Assembly: GCA_025936115.1 (NCBI GenBank)
Contig: JAICTZ010000026.1
Span: forward strand, 26,982-90,981
DNA length: 64,000 nt
Direction: 5' to 3'
Source of the DNA: Polyangiaceae bacterium
GTDB taxonomy: Bacteria > Myxococcota_A > Polyangia > Polyangiales > Polyangiaceae
In this document: positions 17,270 to 25,094 of the stretch, in pieces
Position numbering within the stretch: position 1 is the stretch's first letter
How the letters are laid out: every line of letters starts with the position of its first letter
Made by a program: the position numbers and the translations under genes
Notes under the pieces: model-generated
What the model was told of the DNA's origin: nothing
Database searches by the model: none
What the model saw: the letters and a program-made list of their open reading frames with translations, nothing else

Positions 17270-17947
17270 TCACTTTTGCGTGTCGAGGATGGTCTGCGCC
17301 ATTTGCAGGTGATTGGCGACGCGCGGCCTGAGCGTCTCCAGCATCTGCCTGAGATCCTGGCTCTTTACGGCAGGCATGAGCCGACTGTCGATCGTGTCGA
17401 GCGCCTGGCGATGCGCGTCGACCTGACTCGTCATGTAAGCCTTGTCGAAGCTCGGCTCGTCGTTCGCAGACAGCTTGTTCTGGACGCTCGTGGCGTTGAC
17501 CCTGAGCTCGGTCACGAGTTGACTGTCGGTGGGGCGCAGGTTCAGGTGAGCGTCGAGCTCGTCGACGTCTTTGACCGCTTGGCTGTGGTGCGCGATCATG
17601 GTCTCCGCAAAGTGCTTGACGGCAGGATCTTTGGCCTTGCCGACGGCAATTTTGGCTTGGTCGATCTCGGCCACGTTGATGGCGCGCACGACGGCTGCGA
17701 TTTGCCCGTCGCTCAGCGCCTCGTTCGCCTCGCCGCCGAGCGCTCCGGGGGCGGACGGCGCAGTGCGCGACGCCGGCGTCGTCGTGGTGGGCGCGCTAGT
17801 CGTAGTGCCGGTCGTCGTGTTGCCGGAGGCTGGCGTCATGCCCGACTCGTAGCCGGACGCGGATTGCGCCGGACGGTCGTGGCTGCACGCCGCGACGGCG
17901 AGAGAGAGACAGAGAACCGCAGTGCTCGAGAGAATCGGTTTTTGCAT
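17270..17947 (-). CDS. DUF4142 lipoprotein
   Basis: A 225-residue lipoprotein (signal ending VAAC, C21) with a Thr/Ser-rich linker to about residue 60 and a helical DUF4142 domain with ferritin-like features: DGQIAAVVRAINVAEIDQA, AETMIAHHSQAVKD and VDAHRQALDTID. The ATG at 17947 has GAGG five bases before it; the longer frame to 18172 is not a signal peptide. DUF4142 proteins are envelope proteins of unknown activity, often linked to stress. Confidence 0.88.
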   Translation of the reverse strand: MQKPILSSTAVLCLSLAVAACSHDRPAQSASGYESGMTPASGNTTTGTTTSAPTTTTPASRTAPSAPGALGGEANEALSDGQIAAVVRAINVAEIDQAKIAVGKAKDPAVKHFAETMIAHHSQAVKDVDELDAHLNLRPTDSQLVTELRVNATSVQNKLSANDEPSFDKAYMTSQVDAHRQALDTIDSRLMPAVKSQDLRQMLETLRPRVANHLQMAQTILDTQK

Positions 17948-18093
17948 GGTGACCTCGGCGGGTTGAAAAGACCCCGTACGTCGCGGAGCAACTTCCGCGC
18001 CGCGTAGGCGGCGCTGTCGTGGGGTCGTGAGAGCACGTCGCATGGGACGCGACGCGTTTGGGATGGCGTAAATCGCCGCAGCGCGGCGCAGCG

Positions 18094-18411
18094 CTACGAG
18101 AGGCCTTTGATTGAATGGCTGGCGAACACGCGCTTGACGGCGAGGGCCACGGCGCGGAGCACGCGATCCCATTGCCCTTCGCCGAGCCCGTGGCCGTCCC
18201 GAATGAGTGAGCCGTCGGCGCGCAACGTGAATCCCGGGATCGTCGGAGCGTCACTGAAGTCGTCTTCGGCGGGAAATCCGAGCGACGGCTGCGTGTCCTC
18301 GTCGTCGAAATCCGGCTGCGGATCTGGCTGCGAGAACGGCTCCGGCAGCGTGTCCGCGAGGGCGGCATTCACACTCCGCAGCTGAGGCGCGCGCTGAATG
18401 AAGACGGACAT
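18094..18411 (-). CDS. Hypothetical acidic protein
   Basis: A 105-residue protein from an ATG with GGAG five bases upstream; the frame running up to 18651 lacks such support. The N-terminal half is acidic and Pro/Asp-rich (SQPDPQPDFDDEDTQPS), and the C-terminal half has TLRADGSLIRDGHGLGEGQW and a basic end. No signal peptide, membrane segment or known family is recognised. The 269 bases upstream are the divergent control region shared with the metallopeptidase. Confidence 0.6.
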   Translation of the reverse strand: MSVFIQRAPQLRSVNAALADTLPEPFSQPDPQPDFDDEDTQPSLGFPAEDDFSDAPTIPGFTLRADGSLIRDGHGLGEGQWDRVLRAVALAVKRVFASHSIKGLS

Positions 18412-18644
18412 GGGAACTCCTCGGCGCCGGTCGATGGGGCGCCAGCGCCTCGTAGCAACTTCCGTGCGCATACGAAGCACGCCCGAGGAGCGCTCCAGCA
18501 GGCTGGCGGAGCGTCGTAGACGAGCATGAGTCCAGGTCGCCCTTCGTGGATGTGGCGGATTGCCGCGGCCTGGGAAAAGCGCGACGAAGAGCTCGAGCGC
18601 GTCCGCGTTTTCCGCATACGTGCTGCGCCTCGTCGTGGGTGCGC

Positions 18645-18664
18645 TTGGCACATCGCGTGCAATT
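18645..18664 (+). promoter_or_regulatory. Possible sigma-54 (-24/-12) promoter
   Basis: TTGGCACATCGCGTGCAATT fits the sigma-54 pattern (TTGGCAC, five bases, TTGCAWT) with one mismatch in the -12 part, and exactly ten bases separate the GG and GC doublets. It lies 17 bases before the metallopeptidase ATG, which would leave a very short leader. No enhancer-binding protein gene is adjacent. Confidence 0.25.
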
Positions 18665-18680
18665 CCGCGCTTTACTCCAG

Positions 18681-19787
18681 ATGAAGACTTTCCGGTGCGC
18701 GTGCGGCGCGCGAGTGTTCTTCGACAACACGCAATGTCTCACGTGCGGGCGCGAGCTCGGATTTCTGCCCGAAGCGGGCACGCTGCTCGGCCTCGAACCC
18801 CCCCAGAATGGCGTGCACGCCACCCCGTATGGCCCCTGCAAGAAGTGCGAAAACTACTCGGCACGCGGCGTCTGTAACTGGCTCGTACCTGCCGACGCGC
18901 CGGACACACTCTGCCGCGCCTGTCGGTTGAATCACGTGGTACCCGACCTCACGGAGCCGGCGAACCTGGAGCTCTGGGCTGAAGTAGAGAAGGCCAAACG
19001 TCGTCTCGTGTACACGCTCGATCAGCTCCACCTGCCCGTCGTCTCACAGCACGAAGATCCCAAGGCGGGGCTCGCCTTCGACATCAAGAAGGACACCGAC
19101 TCGAGCCGCGTGCTCACGGGCCACGCCGACGGACTCATCACGCTGAACCTCGCCGAGGCGGACGACGTGACGCGCGAAAAGATGCGTGTCGCCTTCAAGG
19201 AGCGCTACCGCACGCTGCTCGGCCACTTCCGGCACGAGATCGGGCACTACTTCTGGGAACGGCTCGTGCGGGACGGCGACAAGCTCGAGCTCTTCCGCGA
19301 GCACTTCGGAGACGAACGGCGCGACTACGCCGAGAGCCTGAGGGCGCACTACGCGTCCCCGCCGAGCGCCACCCCGAGCGCAGAGTTCATCACGGCCTAC
19401 GCGAGTTGCCACCCGTGGGAAGACTGGGCCGAGACGTTCGCGCACTACCTCCTCATGATCGACACCCTCGACACGGCGCGCGAATTCGGCTTCACCGGCG
19501 ATCTATCGCCGGATTTGAGCCTCCCGGGCACGACGGATTTCGAGCTCTTGCTCGAAGAATGGAGCGATCTCACGGTGGCGCTGAACGCGCTGTCGCGCAG
19601 CCTGGGAGTACCCGATCCCTACCCCTTCGCGCTCTCTGCCGTCGTGCGCGAAAAGCTCGAGGTCGTGCACCGCATCGTACGCGAAGCACGGGCGAGCGCG
19701 GCGCGCGAAGCGACCCGCTCGGCACCTTACGCCTCGGGAGCGCCCCCGGCCGCCCACGACGAACCCGTCGCGCGCATGGCCGTCTGA
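18681..19787 (+). CDS. Putative zinc-binding metallopeptidase (Peptidase_Mx type)
   Basis: A 368-residue protein. It begins with a zinc-ribbon-like region (CACG and CLTCG, then CKKCENY and CRACRLN, to about residue 80), followed by the peptidase domain with HEIGH (H185, E186, H189) and downstream Glu/His-rich segments such as HPWEDWAETFAHYLL, which likely gives the third metal ligand. This is the layout of the putative zinc-binding metallopeptidase family, whose substrates are unknown. No signal peptide is present, so it is probably cytoplasmic. The ATG at 18681 begins directly with the zinc ribbon; the longer frame is rejected. Confidence 0.85.
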   Translation: MKTFRCACGARVFFDNTQCLTCGRELGFLPEAGTLLGLEPPQNGVHATPYGPCKKCENYSARGVCNWLVPADAPDTLCRACRLNHVVPDLTEPANLELWAEVEKAKRRLVYTLDQLHLPVVSQHEDPKAGLAFDIKKDTDSSRVLTGHADGLITLNLAEADDVTREKMRVAFKERYRTLLGHFRHEIGHYFWERLVRDGDKLELFREHFGDERRDYAESLRAHYASPPSATPSAEFITAYASCHPWEDWAETFAHYLLMIDTLDTAREFGFTGDLSPDLSLPGTTDFELLLEEWSDLTVALNALSRSLGVPDPYPFALSAVVREKLEVVHRIVREARASAAREATRSAPYASGAPPAAHDEPVARMAV

Positions 19788-19799
19788 GCGAACGGAAAG

Positions 19800-20207
19800 C
19801 TAGAGCGGCGCCGCGCCACCTAGCGCGCGCTCGATCGCGGCCGGGTCCGCCGGCTTCACGAGGAATTGATCGAAGCCAGCGGCGCGCGCGTGCCTGCGCG
19901 TCTCCGCATCGGAGTAGCCGGTGAGCGCGACGAGCCGCATGCTGCTTCCCCACGCGCTCGCACGCAGCCGTCGCGCGACTTCGTAGCCGTCGACTTCGGG
20001 CAGACCGAGGTCGACGAGCGCCGCAGCGACGGGCGATTCGCTCGCGCGCTGCAGCGCCTCGTCACCGCTCGCGACCGGTAGCGGTTCGTGGCCGAGCGAC
20101 GCGACGAGCTCACCGAGCACCTCGCGCACGTCTTCGTCGTCTTCGACGATGAGGACACGCAGGTTCGCGGCCGCGTCGTCCGGGGCGTCCCGCTCGGGTT
20201 CACTCAT
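19800..20207 (-). CDS. Single-domain response regulator
   Basis: A 135-residue receiver with no output domain. Acidic pocket E22-D23-D24, phosphoacceptor D66 (LVDLGLPEVDG), switch Thr in ALTGYSD and Lys in FLVKPAD are present, so it should be phosphorylatable. It starts 39 bases after the encapsulin gene on the same strand, so it is probably the third gene of that operon. A receiver with an encapsulin is unusual; whether it affects the compartment or only shares the transcript cannot be told. Confidence 0.9.
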   Translation of the reverse strand: MSEPERDAPDDAAANLRVLIVEDDEDVREVLGELVASLGHEPLPVASGDEALQRASESPVAAALVDLGLPEVDGYEVARRLRASAWGSSMRLVALTGYSDAETRRHARAAGFDQFLVKPADPAAIERALGGAAPL

Positions 20208-20246
20208 GATGCGCGAGTCTACCTCGTCAGCCGGCGCACGCCACGC

Positions 20247-21032
20247 TCACTCTTCGAGCCCTACAATCGCTTCGGGCGACATCACGTGGAAGGTGAACGA
20301 CTGGACGAGGTAGAGCGCCACGTTTTCGGCGTCGTGCGACTGGTACCCGATGGCGGCGTCCTGACCCACGGTCGGCTGGTAGTCGCCTCCACGCATGGAG
20401 ACCACGATCCCGCCGCGCAGCACCCGGGAGTGCAGCACACGCCCACCGACGAGCTCCCGCAATTGGCGGAGCGGCGGGTACTCCGGCGCCGAGGCCAGGC
20501 GCCGGTAAGCGGCGTCACCGAGCACGACCGCGTAGGGCCCTTTGACGAGCGCCTGGTCGAGGACGATGAGCGCCTGAGTGACGGCGTCGATGATCGAAGC
20601 TCCGTCGCCGCCGAGCCGAATGCGGGGGTGCGACGAGGCCGCGAGCTGACCACGAATCTGCGCCGCCTCGAGACCGTAAAAAATGGCGCGATCCTCGAGC
20701 TCGGCGAGCTTCTGCGCGGCAGCGAGCGCGGCGTCGTCGTCGAGCTCCGGCGCGCCACGCTCGCGAGCGTCGAGTGCGGCGCGCGAGAGCTCGAACGGCA
20801 CGCGCACCTCGAGCAACGGCAAGACGGAGCGCAGCCCCGCGATCGTGCCCTCGCCCACGTCCCGGCGCTCGAGCGAACCCAGATTCAAGGCCGCGTGCGC
20901 GAGGCCGTGCGGCCCGTCGAAGTCCACGACGCGGCGCCCGACGAAATGCTGCTCGAGCGCTTCTTTCACGTCCTCTTCGAGGGTGCTCCACACGTCCGGC
21001 GCGATCGGCGCGCGTCCCCGCCCCGTGATCAC
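20247..21032 (-). CDS. Encapsulin nanocompartment shell protein (family 1)
   Basis: A 261-residue HK97-fold encapsulin. Family features include the N-terminal API-D-W segment (RAPIAPDVWSTLEEDV), VGRRVVDFDGPHG, the central DRAIFYG, GPYAVVLGDAAYRRL and the terminal FTFHVMSPEAIVGLEE. Family 1 shells (60, 180 or 240 subunits) enclose cargo carrying a short C-terminal peptide. The GTG at 21032 overlaps the stop of the encapsulated ferritin gene (GTGA), so expression is coupled and that protein is its cargo. Together they would form an iron-storage compartment distinct from bacterioferritin. Confidence 0.95.
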   Translation of the reverse strand: MITGRGRAPIAPDVWSTLEEDVKEALEQHFVGRRVVDFDGPHGLAHAALNLGSLERRDVGEGTIAGLRSVLPLLEVRVPFELSRAALDARERGAPELDDDAALAAAQKLAELEDRAIFYGLEAAQIRGQLAASSHPRIRLGGDGASIIDAVTQALIVLDQALVKGPYAVVLGDAAYRRLASAPEYPPLRQLRELVGGRVLHSRVLRGGIVVSMRGGDYQPTVGQDAAIGYQSHDAENVALYLVQSFTFHVMSPEAIVGLEE

Positions 21033-21421
21033 GCGCCGCCTCCCCGCAATGACCCCACGCCGAGCCCGCGACCGTTCGACGCTTCCCGCGCTTCGTGCCG
21101 CTTCGACTCGCGCTCGCTCGGCGTGGGGGCCGGGCCGTCGAGCTCGACACCGAGCGGCCGGTCGGTGAAAGCGATCTTGGCGAGACGCTCGTGAAATTCC
21201 GGCCGTTTTCGCCGCAGCCATTCGATCAACATGGCGGCGTGCTCGAACTCCTCGTTACGGTTGTGTTCGAGGATCTTGCACAGATCCGCGTCGGTACAGC
21301 GCGCGAGCCGCTGGTGGTACCAGTCGGCGGCTTCGAGCTCCTCTTTGAGGCTCGTGATCGCGCGATGCGCGTCGCGTGTTGCGTCGTCGAGCTCCTCGGT
21401 CGGCTCGTGATATTCGCTCAT
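21029..21421 (-). CDS. Encapsulated ferritin-like protein (EncFtn)
   Basis: A 130-residue two-helix EncFtn (start ATG 21421; another Met lies five codons upstream). EncFtn forms annular decamers whose ferroxidase sites are built at subunit interfaces, and delivers ferric iron into the encapsulin lumen. By comparison with the Rhodospirillum rubrum protein the ligands are E30 (EELEA), E58 and H61 (NEEFEH), all present. A flexible Ser/Arg/Glu linker leads to GLGVGSLRGGG at the C-terminus, which matches the encapsulin targeting peptide (LTVGSLRR type). The encapsulin gene follows with a four-base overlap. Confidence 0.95.
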   Translation of the reverse strand: MSEYHEPTEELDDATRDAHRAITSLKEELEAADWYHQRLARCTDADLCKILEHNRNEEFEHAAMLIEWLRRKRPEFHERLAKIAFTDRPLGVELDGPAPTPSERESKRHEAREASNGRGLGVGSLRGGGA

Positions 21422-21549
21422 GGCGACCGAGCGCATGCAGTTGATGTGCCACGACCGCGGATTCGCGAAACTGCGTCCGCGGCCGACAAATGGCTGCCCA
21501 GGGGACGAGGCAGCGTTGTCGGCTGTGGCGTTTTCGATGCGCCCCCGCG

Positions 21550-23502
21550 TCAGCGACTGCGTCCGGACTGCTTGTCGAGCCAGTCGTCGCCGACGAAAAG
21601 ATCCACGTGCGTCTCGCCAGAGGTCAAGCGCACGCCGAGATTGGCGACACCCGTCGAAACCAAGAACGCGCCCGTTGGGCCTTGTTTCGTCAGGGTTACG
21701 GCGCCGCGCGCCTTCGCGATGCCCGCCTGTGCGCGCACGAGATCGACGCGACTCACCTCTCCCATGCGGAACGCCGCTTTGGCGTCGAGCGCGTGAAGTC
21801 CGAGCAACGCGCCTTCGATGCGGCGCATGACGGGCGAATCGACGACGAGCGGCAACAGGGCGCGGGCGTCGTCGGCGTGAGCCGTGACGGTACCCGTCGC
21901 GCGCTTGGAATCATCCTTCGGCCGAACGACGAGGTCGTCGCTCGCTACGCTCACGGCTGACGGCGCCGTCGTGCGTCCCTCGCTGCCGAGCTGCACCTGA
22001 AAGAGATCGACGCGGGAGCGCGAAAACGAGAAGCTCTCGCCGTCGGGCGACGAAACGACGTGCGTCTCGGCGCGGAGAGCGCCGCGCACGTTGACCTTTT
22101 TGAGCTTGAAATCGACGCTATTGGCCCGCGCCTCCGCGCGAGCTTGCCAACGTCTCTGCGCGTCGCGACGCCCCTCGAGCTCGAGCTTGGCGTTGCCGGT
22201 CAGGCGCGGGAGGTCGCCGTCGAGGGCTGAAATCCAGCCGAGATCGGGCAGATTGAGCGTGAGCGGCGCCACCTCGGCCGACACGACGTCGAGCGACTGT
22301 GTCACGTCGGGCGTGACCGCCAGCCGAGCGTCGAGATGCTCCAGGCTCGGCGGCGAGTGCTTGCCTTTGGATCCTTCGACCACGAGGCGTTCGGCTCGTA
22401 CGCCGAGCTCGATGGGCGCTCCCGGCTGACCCGGAGGCACAGCCAGACGGTAAGCCGACGCGCCTTTGACGCGCCACTGCTCGTTCCCGAACGTTACGTT
22501 CGCGCTTTGGAGCTCGATCTTCGTCCCCGGGGCGACGACGCCACGCTCGAGTCGCGCCTCGATGGCGATCTCCCCGTCACCCGTCGCCGAAATTCCGGCA
22601 TGTGGCTCGAGATAGGCGTTCAAAAACGCGAGATTGGTGCCCTCGAAACGCCCACGCACCGCGCCGTGGATTTTCGTGAACGGCTGCATGCCGGAGAGCT
22701 TCTGCGCGTCGCTGCCGTCGACTTTGCAGTCGATGACAGCGTACGCGCGGCGCGCGACGGGCACATCGCCGAGCGTGAGCTCGCCCCCCTCGAGCTCGAG
22801 CGAGGCGGGATAGACCTCGTACCAGCGGGCGGGCTTCACGTGAAAATTACCCCGCGCGATCCCTGCCCCGCGGTACCGGTATTCGAGAATCCAGACTTCC
22901 TTCACGTGCGCGGTGATACCTTCGATTCGGACGTCCCAGAGGTTGTAGTCCGCGTCGGAAATCGGCGGCGAAGGCGGCCCCTCGAAGAGCGGTGGATCGG
23001 AAAAACCTTCGATGGGTGGGTACGCCGCGAGCCGAGGGCCCTCCTTGCCGACACGGCTCACCTTGTGACGCATGCGGTACGAGACGTTGTCCGCGTCGAG
23101 GCGAAGGGCGTGAAAATGCTTGGTCGCGAGCTCGAGCAGACTCACGTCGAGCGAGCCCCGGTCGACGGCGACCTGAAATTGCACGTTGTGGTCTTGGACG
23201 CGAACGCGCAGGTTTCGCACCACGACGCGACCGGGCCAGAGACTGTACGCCCAGTCGTAGCGCACCATGATGTCGCCGCTCGTGGCTAGCTTCTGGAGCA
23301 GCGGCGTGAGGAGCGTGAGGTTTGCGAGCGTGAGGTAGGCGAATTCGAGCGCCGCGAGCGTCGCGAGCAGCCGCCAGGCGACCGCCCATGCGTGAGGTAA
23401 CGTCTTGCCGAAGAAACTCCGTGCGTCGCGTCGCTCGTTCGTCGGCACGTCCGGGCCCTCTGCAAGCCGTACGCCATGCGGAGATTCGCGACGATGCGCC
23501 AC
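21550..23502 (-). CDS. AsmA-like envelope protein
   Basis: A 650-residue protein with one transmembrane helix near residues 40-65 and a long, beta-rich, low-cysteine region of repeated short strands typical of AsmA/DUF748-type proteins (DWAYSLWPGRVVVRNLRV, then many alternating polar and hydrophobic strands). Such bridge-like proteins are thought to help lipid transfer or outer-membrane assembly across the periplasm. The start is uncertain; the GTG at 23448 is an alternative. It lies 129 bases upstream of the encapsulin operon on the same strand. The family call is by pattern only. Confidence 0.65.
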   Translation of the reverse strand: MAHRRESPHGVRLAEGPDVPTNERRDARSFFGKTLPHAWAVAWRLLATLAALEFAYLTLANLTLLTPLLQKLATSGDIMVRYDWAYSLWPGRVVVRNLRVRVQDHNVQFQVAVDRGSLDVSLLELATKHFHALRLDADNVSYRMRHKVSRVGKEGPRLAAYPPIEGFSDPPLFEGPPSPPISDADYNLWDVRIEGITAHVKEVWILEYRYRGAGIARGNFHVKPARWYEVYPASLELEGGELTLGDVPVARRAYAVIDCKVDGSDAQKLSGMQPFTKIHGAVRGRFEGTNLAFLNAYLEPHAGISATGDGEIAIEARLERGVVAPGTKIELQSANVTFGNEQWRVKGASAYRLAVPPGQPGAPIELGVRAERLVVEGSKGKHSPPSLEHLDARLAVTPDVTQSLDVVSAEVAPLTLNLPDLGWISALDGDLPRLTGNAKLELEGRRDAQRRWQARAEARANSVDFKLKKVNVRGALRAETHVVSSPDGESFSFSRSRVDLFQVQLGSEGRTTAPSAVSVASDDLVVRPKDDSKRATGTVTAHADDARALLPLVVDSPVMRRIEGALLGLHALDAKAAFRMGEVSRVDLVRAQAGIAKARGAVTLTKQGPTGAFLVSTGVANLGVRLTSGETHVDLFVGDDWLDKQSGRSR

Positions 23503-23642
23503 CGCCGGTCACGCATTTGTGCGCCGTTCGAGGCAAGCTGCCTCGGGCTGACGGATCCAGCCGCGGGCGGTTACCGTCCCTGGCGCTCGCGCGCCCTCAT
23601 GCTGACTCGGTACACGACTTGCTAACTCGTGAGCGTCGACCC

Positions 23643-25094
23643 TTGGCGCCCACCGTCTCTTTCAGCACCGAGTCACGCGCCGCGAGAGCGCGCCGGCAGG
23701 GAGACCGTGCGTACACGGCTCTGTTCGAAAAGGTGCTGTGGCCCACCTGGGACGTCGCCGTTCGGCGGCGAGAGACGCGGCGGCACCTGCTCGAGCTCGA
23801 ACGCAGCCAGTGGCTCGATCCGGAAGTCCGCGAGCGCGCAGAGCTCCGTTCGCTCATCGACCTGCTCACGTACGCCGGCCGCGAGGTGCCGTACTACCGC
23901 GAGCTTTTCCGGGCGTATCGCTTCGAGCCGCGCGGCGTGCGTTCGAGCGCGGACTTGGCGGCCCTGCCGCTCCTCACGCGCGACATCATCCGCGAGCGCT
24001 ACGACGATCTGGTCGATCCGAATCACCGCGGCACGAACCTGAAGAAGGGTACGAGCGGATCGACAGGAAATCCCCTCAAGTTCGAATACAGTCCTGCGAG
24101 CGAAGCTTGGCGCCAAGCCATCAAGATCCGCGGCTACGGCTGGGCGGGCTACCGCCCCGGCAAGAAGACCTTTTACTACTGGGCCGCGGTGTCGTCGGCG
24201 CCGCCGAGCCTGAAAGTCCGGCTGGATCGAGCGCTCCGGCGCGAGACGTTCGTGGACTCGATGCGCCAGGACGAATACTCGCGCCGGGAAGCGCTGGAGG
24301 CGCTCCGCCGCACGCGACCGGAGATCATCGTCTGCTACACGCAATCGTGCGCGCAATTCGCGCGCTGGATCGTCGATCGGGGCCTACGTGATTGGGACGA
24401 CATCCCCGTGATTTGCGGCGCCGAAGCGGTGCTGCTCGGCGATCGCGCGATGCTCGAGCGCGCCTTCGGTCCGAACATTTTCGAAACCTACGGCTCGCGC
24501 GAAACCATGCTGATCGCGGCCGAATGCGAGGCGCACGCGGGCATGCACCTGTCCGAAGAGAACCTGTGCGTCGAGATCGTCAAGGACGGCCGCGCTGCGG
24601 CGCCCGGTGAGGCCGGCGACGTCGTCGTCACCGATTTGCACAACTACGGCATGCCCATGATCCGCTACTTGAACGGCGACGTCGCGCGCCGCGCGGGCTC
24701 CACGCCCTGCCCTTGCGGCCGGAGCCTCGCGCGGCTCGAGCAAGTCGACGGCCGGCGCGCGGACACCCTCACCGACCGCGAGGGCAACACCGTGCCCGGC
24801 ATCGTCTTTCACGTGCTCTTCAGCGACGCGCGGCGCGAGCTCGTGCGACAATTTCAGGCCGTCCAGAACGTGCGCGGCGAAGTCACGCTCAAGGTCGTGC
24901 GCGGGCGCGACTTCGCCCAAGACGACTTCGACCGCGTCGCCGGCCGCTTCTCGTATTACCTGCGGGGTCTGCCGTTTCGCATCGAGTTCCACGACGCGAT
25001 CGAACCTCACCACCGGAGCGGCAAGCTCCAAACCATCATCGTGGAACGCAATCCGCCCGCCGCCGCGTGCGCGCCAGCAGCAGCAGCCCGATGA
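23643..25094 (+). CDS. PaaK/CapK-like adenylate-forming ligase, copy A
   Basis: A protein of about 483 residues resembling phenylacetate-CoA ligase and CapK. It has the AMP-binding P-loop KKGTSGSTGNPLKF, the RGYGWAGY segment, the FETYGSRETMLIAAECE core, LHNYGMPMIRYLNGD and a C-terminal domain ending GKLQTIIVERN. PaaK-like enzymes make acyl-CoA by way of acyl-AMP; relatives in polysaccharide loci have unproven substrates. The start is uncertain: the frame is open far upstream, but only TTG codons near 23618 and 23643 lie clear of the divergent AsmA-like gene. It is homologous to the protein at 55007-56380. Its last 59 bases overlap the convergent lyase gene. Confidence 0.85.
   Translation: MAPTVSFSTESRAARARRQGDRAYTALFEKVLWPTWDVAVRRRETRRHLLELERSQWLDPEVRERAELRSLIDLLTYAGREVPYYRELFRAYRFEPRGVRSSADLAALPLLTRDIIRERYDDLVDPNHRGTNLKKGTSGSTGNPLKFEYSPASEAWRQAIKIRGYGWAGYRPGKKTFYYWAAVSSAPPSLKVRLDRALRRETFVDSMRQDEYSRREALEALRRTRPEIIVCYTQSCAQFARWIVDRGLRDWDDIPVICGAEAVLLGDRAMLERAFGPNIFETYGSRETMLIAAECEAHAGMHLSEENLCVEIVKDGRAAAPGEAGDVVVTDLHNYGMPMIRYLNGDVARRAGSTPCPCGRSLARLEQVDGRRADTLTDREGNTVPGIVFHVLFSDARRELVRQFQAVQNVRGEVTLKVVRGRDFAQDDFDRVAGRFSYYLRGLPFRIEFHDAIEPHHRSGKLQTIIVERNPPAAACAPAAAAR

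Noticed and set aside
21436..21451. Sigma-54-like TGGCACATCAACTGCA on the minus strand before EncFtn
   Set aside because: Spacing is right but it would start transcription about five bases before the ATG and overlaps an alternative start; likely chance in GC-rich DNA.
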